Part shown: positions 44,197-51,318 of the stretch, one piece after another
Layout of the letters: each line of letters opens with the position of its first letter
Position numbering within the stretch: the first letter of the stretch is position 1
Source: Bacteroidaceae bacterium
Lineage (GTDB): Bacteria; Bacteroidota; Bacteroidia; Bacteroidales; Bacteroidaceae
Direction: 5' to 3'
DNA length: 52,162 nucleotides
NCBI GenBank assembly: GCA_024697945.1
Contig: JAILRU010000082.1
Location: 1 to 52,162 of the forward strand
Translations under genes and position numbers: made by a program
Notes under the pieces: generated by a model
The model's input: only the letters and a program-made list of their open reading frames with translations
Databases searched by the model: none
What the model was told of the DNA's origin: nothing

Positions 44197-45533
44197 AAAT
44201 CCCCCGCCAGCGCATCTCCCTTCTCATTCCATCCGCCTAAACGAACATTTACAATAGTGTTGTCAAAAGCCCTAAACGAATTAATTTTGAATTTTGAATT
44301 TATTTCCACCCTAATATAATTGTCTGTAAAGCCATGGAAGACTCCGACCTCTCGGCTATGCTCAAGCATGACCGGACGCGTCTGCCCTATATATATATTA
44401 TAATGTGTACGTAGTTTCTCTTTACTCAGGGAGAGAATCTGCTGACTACGCTCATGTTTCTTTTCGGGCGACACAATGCCTGGTATCTCTAACGCCTTTG
44501 TACCCGGACGCTCACTGTAACTGAACACATGGTACTGGCTTACAGGCAGAGCCTCCATGAAGGCACGGGCCTGGGAAAACAGTTCATCTGTCTCGCCTCG
44601 CATGCCTACGATGACATCAACACCGATGAACGCATCGGGGATGTATCGACGTACTTCCTCTATCTTCCCTGCGAAGAACTTTGTGTCGTAGCGACGGTGC
44701 ATCAGACGGAGCACTTCATCGCTCCCGCTCTGCAGGGGGATGTGGAAGTGTGGCATGAAGGCACGGCTTTCAGCACAGAAGCGGATTATCTCCTCCGTAA
44801 GCAGGTTGGGCTCTATGCTGCTGATGCGGTAACGCTCTATACCCTCCACCTTGTCGAGGGCCCGAAGCAGGTCAATGAACTTCTCACCTGTCGTCTTACC
44901 GAAATCACCGATGTTGACACCCGTCAGGACAATCTCCTTACCTCCCTGCCCTGCTGCCTCCTCTGCCTGCTTCACAAGCGAGGCGATGCTGCCATTGCGA
45001 CTGCGTCCCCTGGCATAGGGAATGGTGCAATAGGTGCAAAAGTAGTCACAGCCGTCCTGTACTTTCAGGAAGTAACGCGTACGCTCGCCACAAGCACAGG
45101 CAGGAACAAAAGACACACCACCACCATCCTTTAGCGAGAGGGAAACCCTGTCCTCCTCCCTTAAGGAGGAGTTAGAGAAGGTCCTCATGGCTGCTTCAAT
45201 CAGCTTGGGGATGTCCCCCTTCTGCTTCCCATCCACGAAGAGATAGTTTTCTCCCCTTGACGGGGGAGTTAGAGGGGGTCTGTAGCACCCCGTCACCACC
45301 ATCATAGCTCCTGGATGCCTGCGCCTGAGCCTACTGATAGCTTGCCTGCTCTTGCTGTCCGCCACCTCTGTGACGCTGCAGGTGTTCACGATACAAATGT
45401 CCGCAACTCCTCCCTTACTGATGGTCTCCACCCCCGCAACTTTCATTTGCTGCTCGATGGTACTCGTCTCGGCAAAGTTCAACTTACACCCGAGAGTATA
45501 ATAGACCGCTTTCTTCCCTTTTAGGACATTCAT
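44181..45533 (-). CDS. mtaB: tRNA t6A37 methylthiotransferase MtaB
   Basis: A radical-SAM enzyme that adds a methylthio group to t6A37 of tRNA. The 450-residue protein has the three N-terminal cluster cysteines (TLGCKLN, NTCSVT, TGCY at 16, 52 and 83), the radical-SAM CxxxCxxC as CDYFCTYC (about 152-159), and a C-terminal TRAM-like part. Three repeat elements are read in frame: RPPLTPPSRGEN (85-96) right after TGCY, RTFSNSSLREEDR (about 117-129), and NSKFKINSF near the C-terminus from heptamers. The usual AQLKPEE-type sequence after TGCY is not seen. All catalytic motifs are intact, so activity is likely. Confidence 0.93.
   Translation of the reverse strand: MNVLKGKKAVYYTLGCKLNFAETSTIEQQMKVAGVETISKGGVADICIVNTCSVTEVADSKSRQAISRLRRRHPGAMMVVTGCYRPPLTPPSRGENYLFVDGKQKGDIPKLIEAAMRTFSNSSLREEDRVSLSLKDGGGVSFVPACACGERTRYFLKVQDGCDYFCTYCTIPYARGRSRNGSIASLVKQAEEAAGQGGKEIVLTGVNIGDFGKTTGEKFIDLLRALDKVEGIERYRISSIEPNLLTEEIIRFCAESRAFMPHFHIPLQSGSDEVLRLMHRRYDTKFFAGKIEEVRRYIPDAFIGVDVIVGMRGETDELFSQARAFMEALPVSQYHVFSYSERPGTKALEIPGIVSPEKKHERSQQILSLSKEKLRTHYNIYIGQTRPVMLEHSREVGVFHGFTDNYIRVEINSKFKINSFRAFDNTIVNVRLGGWNEKGDALAGDLIIEN
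44283..44303. repeat. Three heptamers inside mtaB
   Basis: aattttg, aattttg, aatttat (21 bp, so frame is kept) encode part of NSKFKINSF. The words equal those of intergenic arrays. Confidence 0.85.
45150..45184. repeat. GC palindromic repeat inside mtaB (second)
   Basis: A degenerate copy: tcctcctcccttaaggagga followed by gttagagaaggtcct. It encodes RTFSNSSLREEDR. Confidence 0.75.
45248..45281. repeat. GC palindromic repeat inside mtaB (first)
   Basis: 34 bp, tttctccccttgacggggga and gttagagggggtct. It matches 32 of 34 bases of the copy at 51285-51318, which lies outside the mscS gene. Confidence 0.88.
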
Positions 45534-45683
45534 GCGGCAAAATTACTATTTTTTTCTAAAATTGCCAAATTTATTAAGAAAAGATAAGAAATGCCACTAT
45601 TGAATATCAAGTACTTAAGAAAAATTAATAAAAAAATATGAAAAAAAGTTCATAAAAATTGCATGTAATTCAGAAAATCGTCG

Positions 45684-45691
45684 TACCTTTG
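45684..45691 (+). promoter_or_regulatory. Bacteroidetes -7 box for the Cys-rich lipoprotein
   Basis: TACCTTTG, with a TTG at 45659-45661 (22-bp spacer), 53 bp before the ATG. Confidence 0.65.
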
Positions 45692-45744
45692 CAGCGTTTT
45701 AATAAGCAATTGATTGTTTTACAAGTTTTAAAAGCACAAAAAAA

Positions 45745-45942
45745 ATGAAAAAGTTAGCATTTTTGTTCGCAGCTGTTGTAGCTGTATCTTTCGCATCTTG
45801 TGGTCAGAAGACTGAGCAGGGTTCTTGCTGTGATAGCGATAGCGTTGCTGTTGAAGAGGCAGTTTGCGTTGAAGATACTTGCGCTTGCGACACTTGCGCA
45901 TGCGACACCTGCACTTGCGCAGAAGCTCCCGCTGCAGAATAA
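45745..45942 (+). CDS. Small cysteine-rich lipoprotein
   Basis: A 65-residue exported lipoprotein. The signal peptide MKKLAFLFAAVVAVSFAS ends before the lipobox Cys at 19. The mature 46 residues contain 11 more cysteines, arranged as SCCDSDS, AVCVEDT, then a tandem DTCACDTCACDTCTCAEAP. The DTCAC repeats come from three 15-bp DNA units (45874-45918). Acidic residues and CxC pairs suggest metal binding, but no family is recognised. It has its own promoter and terminator. The ORF is confirmed by promoter, terminator and lipobox. Confidence 0.82.
   Translation: MKKLAFLFAAVVAVSFASCGQKTEQGSCCDSDSVAVEEAVCVEDTCACDTCACDTCTCAEAPAAE
45874..45918. repeat. Three 15-bp tandem units encoding DTCAC
   Basis: gatacttgcgcttgc, gacacttgcgcatgc and gacacctgcacttgc are in frame. 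Confidence 0.9.
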
Positions 45943-45970
45943 ACAACAGAGACGAGCAAAAAAGTTCTTA

Positions 45971-46000
45971 GAGGACTGTGTCATCGACACAGTCCTCTTT
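45971..46000 (+). terminator. Rho-independent terminator of the lipoprotein gene
   Basis: gaggactgtgt (45971-45981) and acacagtcctc (45987-45997) form a perfect 11-bp stem with a 5-nt loop, then ttt. It lies 28 bp past the stop. Confidence 0.85.
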
Positions 46001-46041
46001 TACTTCCATTTTTATTTCCACTTTAACTTCAGAAACTTCAG

Positions 46042-46112
46042 TAACCCTTAACCCTTAGCCATTAGCCATTAGCCATTAGCCATTAGCCATTAGCCATTTA
46101 TCAATTATCAAT
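46042..46112. repeat. Heptamer array, taaccct/tagccat units
   Basis: taaccct x2 and tagccat x6 run without phase break over 46042-46097, then tatcaat x2 (46099-46112). The array ends next to the hydroxyacid dehydrogenase stop. Confidence 0.92.
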
Positions 46113-47071
46113 TAAATTCGGTTCAGCGCTTCTCCTCTCAAAAAAGCAGCCACATTCTCGGTGGCAATGTCGATGAGACGGCGGCGTGCTGCTGCAGAGG
46201 CCCAGGCGATGTGAGGCGTAATGTGGCAACGAGGGGCACCTATGAGAGGACTGCCCTTGCGAGGCGGCTCTTCTGTCAACACATCAACACCAACGCCATA
46301 GAGTCTTCCTGACTTAAGGGCATCAGCTACAGCATGTTCATCGAGAAGCGGCCCGCGACCTGTATTGATGAGAATCGCTGTCTGTTTCATCAGGGCAAGA
46401 CGTTCACTATTTACCAGATGATGCGTCTCATCCGTCAGGGGACAATGCAGACTCACCACATCTGCTTCGCTGAACAACTGTTCATAGTCCCTTGCCTTAC
46501 GTATTCCAAATGACTGGAGCATCTCCTCCGACTTACTGCTCACCGCCATCACCTGCATGCCCATTGCCTGTGCCATACGTGCCACTTGCATGCCTATATT
46601 GCCAAGTCCCACAATACCAAAGGTGAGACCATCCAATTCAATGAGGGAAGCTTTGGTAAGGCTGAAGTCAGGACTCTTTTCCCATTCGCCTTTCCTGACG
46701 GCATCGGCATGGAGAGCCACCTGATTCGTGATGTTCAGCAAGTGTGCCATAACCATCTGAGCCACAGACATCGTGCTGTAGGCAGGAATGTTGGTTACAA
46801 CAATGCCTCTGCGATGGGCCTCCGTAACGTCAACCACATTGTAGCCCGTTGCCAGGACTCCGATGTAGCGCAGCTGTGGCAAGGCAGCCATAGCGTTGGC
46901 ATCGATGATGACCTTGTTCGTGAGCAGCACCTCGGCATCTCGTGCACGACTAATCAAGTCCTCAGGCACTGTCCTGTCATATACCGTAACATCACCAAGT
47001 TCCCTAAGCCCGTCCCATGACAAATCCCCCGGATTAGCCGTATATCCGTCCAGAATAACTATCTTTTTCAT
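46112..47071 (-). CDS. D-2-hydroxyacid dehydrogenase
   Basis: NAD(P)-dependent reduction or oxidation of a 2-hydroxyacid such as glycerate or hydroxypyruvate, in the cytosol. With the ATG at 47071 it has 319 residues. The Rossmann motif is GLGNIGMQVARMAQAMG, the catalytic Arg is in INTGRGPLLDEHAVADAL, a Glu lies in VLTEEPPRKGSP, and the catalytic His is in HITPHIAWAS. It is closest in pattern to glycerate dehydrogenase. An upstream in-frame ATG at 47083 adds four residues encoded by repeat DNA. Substrate is inferred. Confidence 0.88.
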   Translation of the reverse strand: MKKIVILDGYTANPGDLSWDGLRELGDVTVYDRTVPEDLISRARDAEVLLTNKVIIDANAMAALPQLRYIGVLATGYNVVDVTEAHRRGIVVTNIPAYSTMSVAQMVMAHLLNITNQVALHADAVRKGEWEKSPDFSLTKASLIELDGLTFGIVGLGNIGMQVARMAQAMGMQVMAVSSKSEEMLQSFGIRKARDYEQLFSEADVVSLHCPLTDETHHLVNSERLALMKQTAILINTGRGPLLDEHAVADALKSGRLYGVGVDVLTEEPPRKGSPLIGAPRCHITPHIAWASAAARRRLIDIATENVAAFLRGEALNRI

Positions 47072-47080
47072 TTTTTCAAC

Positions 47081-47149
47081 CATAACCTATAACCCATAAC
47101 CCATAACCTATAACCAATAATTTTTCACTTTTCACTTTTCACTTTTCAC
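47081..47149. repeat. Two heptamer arrays, cataacc/tataacc and ttttcac
   Basis: Five units (47081-47115), then four ttttcac (47122-47149), fill the gap between the dehydrogenase start and the amylase stop. Confidence 0.92.
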
Positions 47150-47152
47150 TTT

Positions 47153-49222
47153 TTAATACCCCACTTTCCTGCCATTCTCAATGACAATCCCCCTTTTTGA
47201 TTTATGATCTAACGATTTACCATTCCCAATTTGACGCCCCCAAAGATCAAAGATACCATTACCTTGAATCATGCATTTTTCACTTTTCACTTTTAACTTT
47301 TCATTTTGAACTGTATCAACTCCTGTTGCAACATCTGCCGTTTGGTCTTCCACAACGTACTTTCCTGCGTCTTGCGCATTGGTGACACACAGATAACTGT
47401 CTGTACGAAGGCCCGTTACATCCACAGTCTGCTTGTTGCCTGATGTGTTGCTCACTACGAGATTGATGTAGTAATCGGGCGATGTGATACGGTACGTCTG
47501 ACAATACCAACGCTTGCCCAGGATGCTCTCAGTCGTTGTGATGCGTTTGCCCGGCCAGTTCCCGTTCAACTGCTTGTCGTTGCAGTCCCAAACGTAGAAA
47601 GTCATGTTGCTCCACGCAACATCTGAGCGCACATAAAGCGCGATGTCGTATGGCTCGAAAACCTTGTACGCTCGCCTCTGAATGCCAGACACATTCCCGT
47701 TCGAGAGAATACCTGCAGTAAGGGTACACGATGATTCGATGCTCAGGGTGGCTCCGCTGGATAGCTGGGGACTGTCTGCAGTTGGCACAGAGCCGTCTGT
47801 CGTATATACGATACAGACATCGGACAGATTGCTGACAGCTGTCAGAGTGACGCCAATAGGTGCTTCGTAGGTACCGTCTGGGACATCCATCCAAACGGTA
47901 TTGGCGTTTCTGCTCAAGAGGTACCGATAACCTTTTCCAGAGAGAATCTCTGTGTACTGAGCCCTGTTGGCATTGTAGCTCTTAGGCGTGTTCCCGACAA
48001 CGCAGAGCAATGTGGCGTTCTGTCCTGTGGTGGCTGCGGCATAGTAGTTCTGCGTACTGGCTTTCTGTTGGCTGTCCGAAGTATTGGTGATGCCTGCCAG
48101 CCTGCGGGCCGTAATCATCTGCTTGATGGCGTATTTGCAGTCGCGCCAATGGGTGTAGAACACGCAGGGCGTACCTGGCATAGCCATCAGATAGGCGTTG
48201 GCAGCGAGGGTGTCCCTTCGGATGGGGTCTTGCTCATCACCATTACTGCGTTTCTCCGTATCGTGGTTCTCCACGAAGGTGACAGCATATCGCTTGTAGT
48301 AGCTGTCGGCAGAGAGCGGCTTCTCGTCATAACCCAGGTGACGCCAGTCACGATTGTTGATGGCATCGCGCATACGATAGCGGAACTGAAAGTCGAAAGC
48401 TGCACTCGTAGGCACGTCCGAGACGTAACCCTTGCTGTTGTTGACCCATTCCTTGATTTTGTTGGTGCTGTCCCAGAACTCTCCTACGCTGAAGGCAGGC
48501 TTTGCACTGGTGTTGTAGTCAGCGATGAAATAGGCATAGAAGCCTTTGACCATATCATATCGGAAACCCGTATAGCCGATATCCTCAAGGAGGAACTTGA
48601 GGTACGCCTTGATGCATGCCTGCACGTTGCTGCTCTTATGGTCGAGGTCACGACAGCCGCTCCAGTCTTCACCCGTATCATCGTTCTGCGACAGCGAGAG
48701 ACCATTACTGTTGGCCCATCCCAACGTTGACCCTCCGTCATCATTGCGACAGATGTCAGTTGAGTGCATCTGGTAGGTCAGTCCGTTGTAGGTCTCGGCA
48801 GGATAGTCCACCCACGAACCGTTCTGACCCAGGTTTTTGCGATGATTGATGACCACATCGGCAATGATGCCCGTACCTCTTTCGCGGAAGGCGGCAATCA
48901 TGCTTCGCAGCTGGGCTTCGGAACCGAAGGAACTCTTCTGGTTGAAATAATAGACAGGCGTATAGCCCATCATGTTGTAGTCCGTATTGCACCAACCGCT
49001 CTGCGGCACCCAAACCAACTGAAAGTAAGGCGCTATCTCATCCGCCTGAGCCTGCAGCTTCGTCCAAGAAGTCTCCTTGTACGAATCCCAGTAGAAACCC
49101 TGCAGCATCACCCCCTCATAATCAGCAGGCCACCCCTCTGCCAACCCCGGAAAAGCAAACAGGTTAAAAATCAAAAAAAACAAAAAGTATATTAGTCCAT
49201 TTAACTCCCATTTTAACTTCAT
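47153..49222 (-). CDS. Secreted GH13 alpha-amylase with C-terminal modules
   Basis: Hydrolyses alpha-1,4 glucans such as starch outside the cell or in the periplasm. The 689-residue chain has a signal peptide (to about residue 29), then the GH13 barrel with DVVINH (122-127), GFRYDMVKG with nucleophile D223, SVGEFWD with acid/base E248, and VENHDTE with D321. A chitobiase-like module (VYTTDGSVPTADS) and a CBM26-type starch-binding module (ALYVRSDVAWSNMTFYVWD) follow, then the shared tail ending ENGRKVGY. The linker NEKLKVKSEKC is encoded by heptamer DNA, as is GKSLDHKSKRG in the tail. The N-terminus MKLKWELNG also reads from a repeat. Confidence 0.93.
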   Translation of the reverse strand: MKLKWELNGLIYFLFFLIFNLFAFPGLAEGWPADYEGVMLQGFYWDSYKETSWTKLQAQADEIAPYFQLVWVPQSGWCNTDYNMMGYTPVYYFNQKSSFGSEAQLRSMIAAFRERGTGIIADVVINHRKNLGQNGSWVDYPAETYNGLTYQMHSTDICRNDDGGSTLGWANSNGLSLSQNDDTGEDWSGCRDLDHKSSNVQACIKAYLKFLLEDIGYTGFRYDMVKGFYAYFIADYNTSAKPAFSVGEFWDSTNKIKEWVNNSKGYVSDVPTSAAFDFQFRYRMRDAINNRDWRHLGYDEKPLSADSYYKRYAVTFVENHDTEKRSNGDEQDPIRRDTLAANAYLMAMPGTPCVFYTHWRDCKYAIKQMITARRLAGITNTSDSQQKASTQNYYAAATTGQNATLLCVVGNTPKSYNANRAQYTEILSGKGYRYLLSRNANTVWMDVPDGTYEAPIGVTLTAVSNLSDVCIVYTTDGSVPTADSPQLSSGATLSIESSCTLTAGILSNGNVSGIQRRAYKVFEPYDIALYVRSDVAWSNMTFYVWDCNDKQLNGNWPGKRITTTESILGKRWYCQTYRITSPDYYINLVVSNTSGNKQTVDVTGLRTDSYLCVTNAQDAGKYVVEDQTADVATGVDTVQNEKLKVKSEKCMIQGNGIFDLWGRQIGNGKSLDHKSKRGIVIENGRKVGY
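47277..47311. repeat. Heptamers inside the amylase gene
   Basis: ttttcac x2, ttttaac, ttttcat, tttgaac (5 x 7 bp) encode the linker NEKLKVKSEKC before the C-terminal tail. The unit equals the array downstream of the same gene (47122-47149). Confidence 0.88.
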
Positions 49223-49302
49223 TTTATAACTCCCGAAACTTAAATGAATTATGAATTGTGAATTGTGAATTGTGAATTATGAATTATGAATTGTGAATTG
49301 TG

Positions 49303-49345
49303 TTCCGCGACTACAATCGCGCCTTTGTCCTAAAGGATCAAAGAA
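49303..49345. repeat. Double-hairpin element, copy B
   Basis: Hairpin 1 is CGCGA/TCGCG. Hairpin 2 is CTTTG-TCC-TAAA-GGA-T-CAAAG. Inserted between gtg and aatt of a heptamer unit. Confidence 0.88.
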
Positions 49346-49427
49346 TTGTGAATTGTGAATTATGAATTATGAATTATGAATTATGAATTGTGAATTATGA
49401 ATTGTGAATTGTGAATTATGAATTGTG

Positions 49428-49470
49428 TTCCGCGACTATAATCGCGCCTTTGTTCTAAAGAATCAAAGAA
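49428..49470. repeat. Double-hairpin element, copy C
   Basis: Same layout as copy B, with the inner stem TTC/GAA (compensatory C-G to T-A change). Again between gtg and aatt, 125 bp from copy B. Confidence 0.88.
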
Positions 49471-49508
49471 TTATGAATTATGAATTGTGAATTATGAATT
49501 GTGAATTG

Positions 49509-50675
49509 TTATTCCCTTCTTATCGTCAGCTTGATCGCTTCTTCGTGATCCTGGCAGAAAGTCTCAGCATTGTCAAGTACCAGCGCCAGATACCCGCCTC
49601 CACCTGCACCAGGCATCTTCCATGCCAATACACCTTCCATAGCTGAATATCGGTCGATGTAGTCCTGTACGCCAGGCTGAATCATAGCCGGGAAAATCGC
49701 AACCTGTGCTTCGAACGAAGCCTTGTATGCAGCAGCGAATGCCTGCAAGTCAGTGCGCATGATGGCATCCCAACAGTCGTCTGCAGCCTTGGCAAGAGCC
49801 CTTACCTTCGGTTCCGTGATGTCCTTACCCTCAACCACCGAACAACCAGGCCTACGGGGGAACATCGGCACGAGACACAGATGGCTTTCCAACCAACTGA
49901 GCACCTTCTCGTCCTGACATTGCTCTATCTTTTCCGGCCAGTAGTGGGCATCGTAATAATGACGGCAAAGACCCGGCACACAAATGCCGATGGCATCCTG
50001 TGCTCCGGAGATGATACCGTCACTCCGCTCAGGGTCGTTCTCGAAGCAGAACACCAGTTTGGCGAGCATCTCGGCATCCATCTCAGGCAGTTTGATGGGC
50101 CAGATGCTCTGAATCTGCTTGCGTGTTGAGGTAGAGAGACCACAACGGTCACCTATCTCAAAATCAGGCACGAGGGAAATCGTGAGTGCCCATCCGGGAG
50201 CAAAACAGCTGACGTAGGGCTGGTCAATCCAAGTACCGGCAAGGTCCAGTCGCGTAGGAATCTGACATATCTGTGCCTTCAGGTTTGTACTGCTGCGGGC
50301 ATCGAGACCTTCGGCAGGAGTACGTTCCAGCACGATGTACTCTATGCCGCGTTCTTCGCAGAAACGACGCTTCTCCTCGCTTGCCCCGTCAGCATTCACC
50401 ACGAAACGGTCAGGCTTCAATGCCTCCACTGTAGGCACAAAGTCCATGATGCCGCTACCCTGATTGATGAAAGCCTCCTTGACATAGCGTATGCTTTGTA
50501 CCATGAAGAGGCGCTCCTTCTCGGAGTACAGGGTACGGTGATTCTTGTACTTCAATATCGTGGCATCCGAACCGATACCAACATACAGGTCGCCATACTG
50601 AGCCGCCTGCCGAAAAAACTCCACATGTCCGCTATGCAGCAAGTCATAGCATCCACTCACAAAAACCTTCTTCAT
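49509..50675 (-). CDS. Cytidylyltransferase-like and GHMP-kinase-like fusion protein
   Basis: A 388-residue cytosolic protein with two joined domains. Residues 1-130 form a nucleotidyltransferase of the cytidylyltransferase superfamily, with the HxGH motif HSGH (14-17), GSDATI, KYKNHRTLYSEKERL and a NADG block near 94. Residues about 138-388 resemble GHMP kinases, with PTRLDLAGTWIDQP (140-153), SGAQDAIGI in the position of the glycine-rich ATP loop (223-231), and MPGAGGGGYLALV near the end. Such a pairing could make an activated sugar from a free sugar, as in FKP or heptose pathways, but the reaction is not known. The downstream mutarotase supports a sugar substrate. Confidence 0.78.
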   Translation of the reverse strand: MKKVFVSGCYDLLHSGHVEFFRQAAQYGDLYVGIGSDATILKYKNHRTLYSEKERLFMVQSIRYVKEAFINQGSGIMDFVPTVEALKPDRFVVNADGASEEKRRFCEERGIEYIVLERTPAEGLDARSSTNLKAQICQIPTRLDLAGTWIDQPYVSCFAPGWALTISLVPDFEIGDRCGLSTSTRKQIQSIWPIKLPEMDAEMLAKLVFCFENDPERSDGIISGAQDAIGICVPGLCRHYYDAHYWPEKIEQCQDEKVLSWLESHLCLVPMFPRRPGCSVVEGKDITEPKVRALAKAADDCWDAIMRTDLQAFAAAYKASFEAQVAIFPAMIQPGVQDYIDRYSAMEGVLAWKMPGAGGGGYLALVLDNAETFCQDHEEAIKLTIRRE

Positions 50676-50677
50676 CT

Positions 50678-50733
50678 AATTCATAATTATCAATTATTAA
50701 TTATCAATTTTCAATTTTCAATTTTCAATTATA
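50678..50733. repeat. Heptamer array between the mutarotase and fusion genes
   Basis: Eight units (aattcat, aattatc, aattatt, aattatc, aattttc x3, aattata) fill the gap. The mutarotase TGA (50725-50727) is inside, and the next ATG is 2 bp beyond its end. Confidence 0.93.
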
Positions 50734-51102
50734 TAAATAAAACATCCTCTCCATCATTTGCCACTTCTCATCGCTGGTAGCATCTGCGCTGCACCCCTGG
50801 AACTGGCTGACAAAAGCCTCCCATTCAGCCTGTCGAGGCAAGGTGGCGAGTCGCTTCATCGCTTCGTCCCATTTAAAGTCAGCAGGAGCATCCACTATCA
50901 TGACCAGCAGATTGCCTAAGATGTAGATCTCCATCTCCAGGATACCCACCTGCCGTATGCCATCACGAATCTCCTTCCAGTTGTACTCAGCCGAGTGCCA
51001 TTTGATGTATTCCTTCCGGGCCTCCTCATCAGACCCCAGCGTCAGAGTCTGCACAAACCGCTTCGTCCTGCCCTCAAACTGTTTTTGAATATAACCTTCC
51101 AT
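50725..51102 (-). CDS. L-rhamnose mutarotase family (RhaM) protein
   Basis: Interconverts sugar anomers. The family acts on L-rhamnose, and related members occur in L-fucose pathways. The 125-residue protein has RFVQTLTLGSDEEARKEYIK, the conserved WHSAEYNWKEIRDGI with the active-site histidine, GILEMEIYILGNLLVMIVDA and LPRQAEWEAFVSQFQG. There is no signal peptide. It is directly upstream of the fusion gene on the same strand, so the two probably form one operon acting on a deoxysugar. The stop codon comes from heptamer DNA. The ATG at 51102 leads straight into the conserved block. Confidence 0.88.
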   Translation of the reverse strand: MEGYIQKQFEGRTKRFVQTLTLGSDEEARKEYIKWHSAEYNWKEIRDGIRQVGILEMEIYILGNLLVMIVDAPADFKWDEAMKRLATLPRQAEWEAFVSQFQGCSADATSDEKWQMMERMFYLYN

Positions 51103-51108
51103 TATATT

Positions 51109-51284
51109 TTAACTTCCTATTTAACTTCCTATTTAACTTCCCTTTAACTCCCCTTTAACTCCCTTTAACTTCTTTAACTCCTTTCTCCGCAACTAACATT
51201 GCGCCTTGGTGCTAAAGCATCCAAGAACTTCTCTTAACTCTAAACTTTAAACTTTTAAACTCTTAAACTTTTAAACTCCCTAAA
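51109..51284. repeat. Mixed taactcc-type repeats before the mutarotase gene
   Basis: Units of 9-12 nt (tttaacttcctat, tttaactcccc) and later aaacttttaaactct are less regular than other arrays. The double-hairpin element D is inside. No promoter box is visible. Confidence 0.75.
51185..51227. repeat. Double-hairpin element, copy D
   Basis: Hairpin 1 is CGCAA/TTGCG (compensatory to CGCGA/TCGCG). Hairpin 2 is CTTGG-TGC-TAAA-GCA-T-CCAAG. Confidence 0.85.
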
Positions 51285-51318
51285 TTTCTCCCCATTACGG
51301 GGGAGTTAGAGGGGGTCT
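51285..51318. repeat. GC palindromic repeat at the mscS 3' end
   Basis: 34 bp, tttctccccattacggggga and gttagagggggtct. It starts in the mscS TAG stop and is nearly identical to the copy inside mtaB. Confidence 0.88.

Larger units (their letters stand above)
49223..49508. other. 286-bp repeat-only region before the amylase gene
   Basis: There is no gene. It consists of heptamer arrays (units atgaatt or gtgaatt: 8 at 49244-49299, 11 at 49348-49424, more to 49507) interrupted by two double-hairpin elements. No TAnnTTTG box is visible on the minus strand. Confidence 0.9.

Noticed and set aside
45543..45683. Riboswitch or small RNA in the A/T-rich leader before the Cys-rich lipoprotein
   Set aside because: It is simple A-rich sequence with no stable stem; the promoter box leaves only a 53-bp leader.
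49244..49508. Heptamer arrays as CRISPR, telomere-like ends or a replication origin iteron cluster
   Set aside because: There are no spacers, no Rep or DnaA genes nearby, and the same type of array recurs at many loci with other units.
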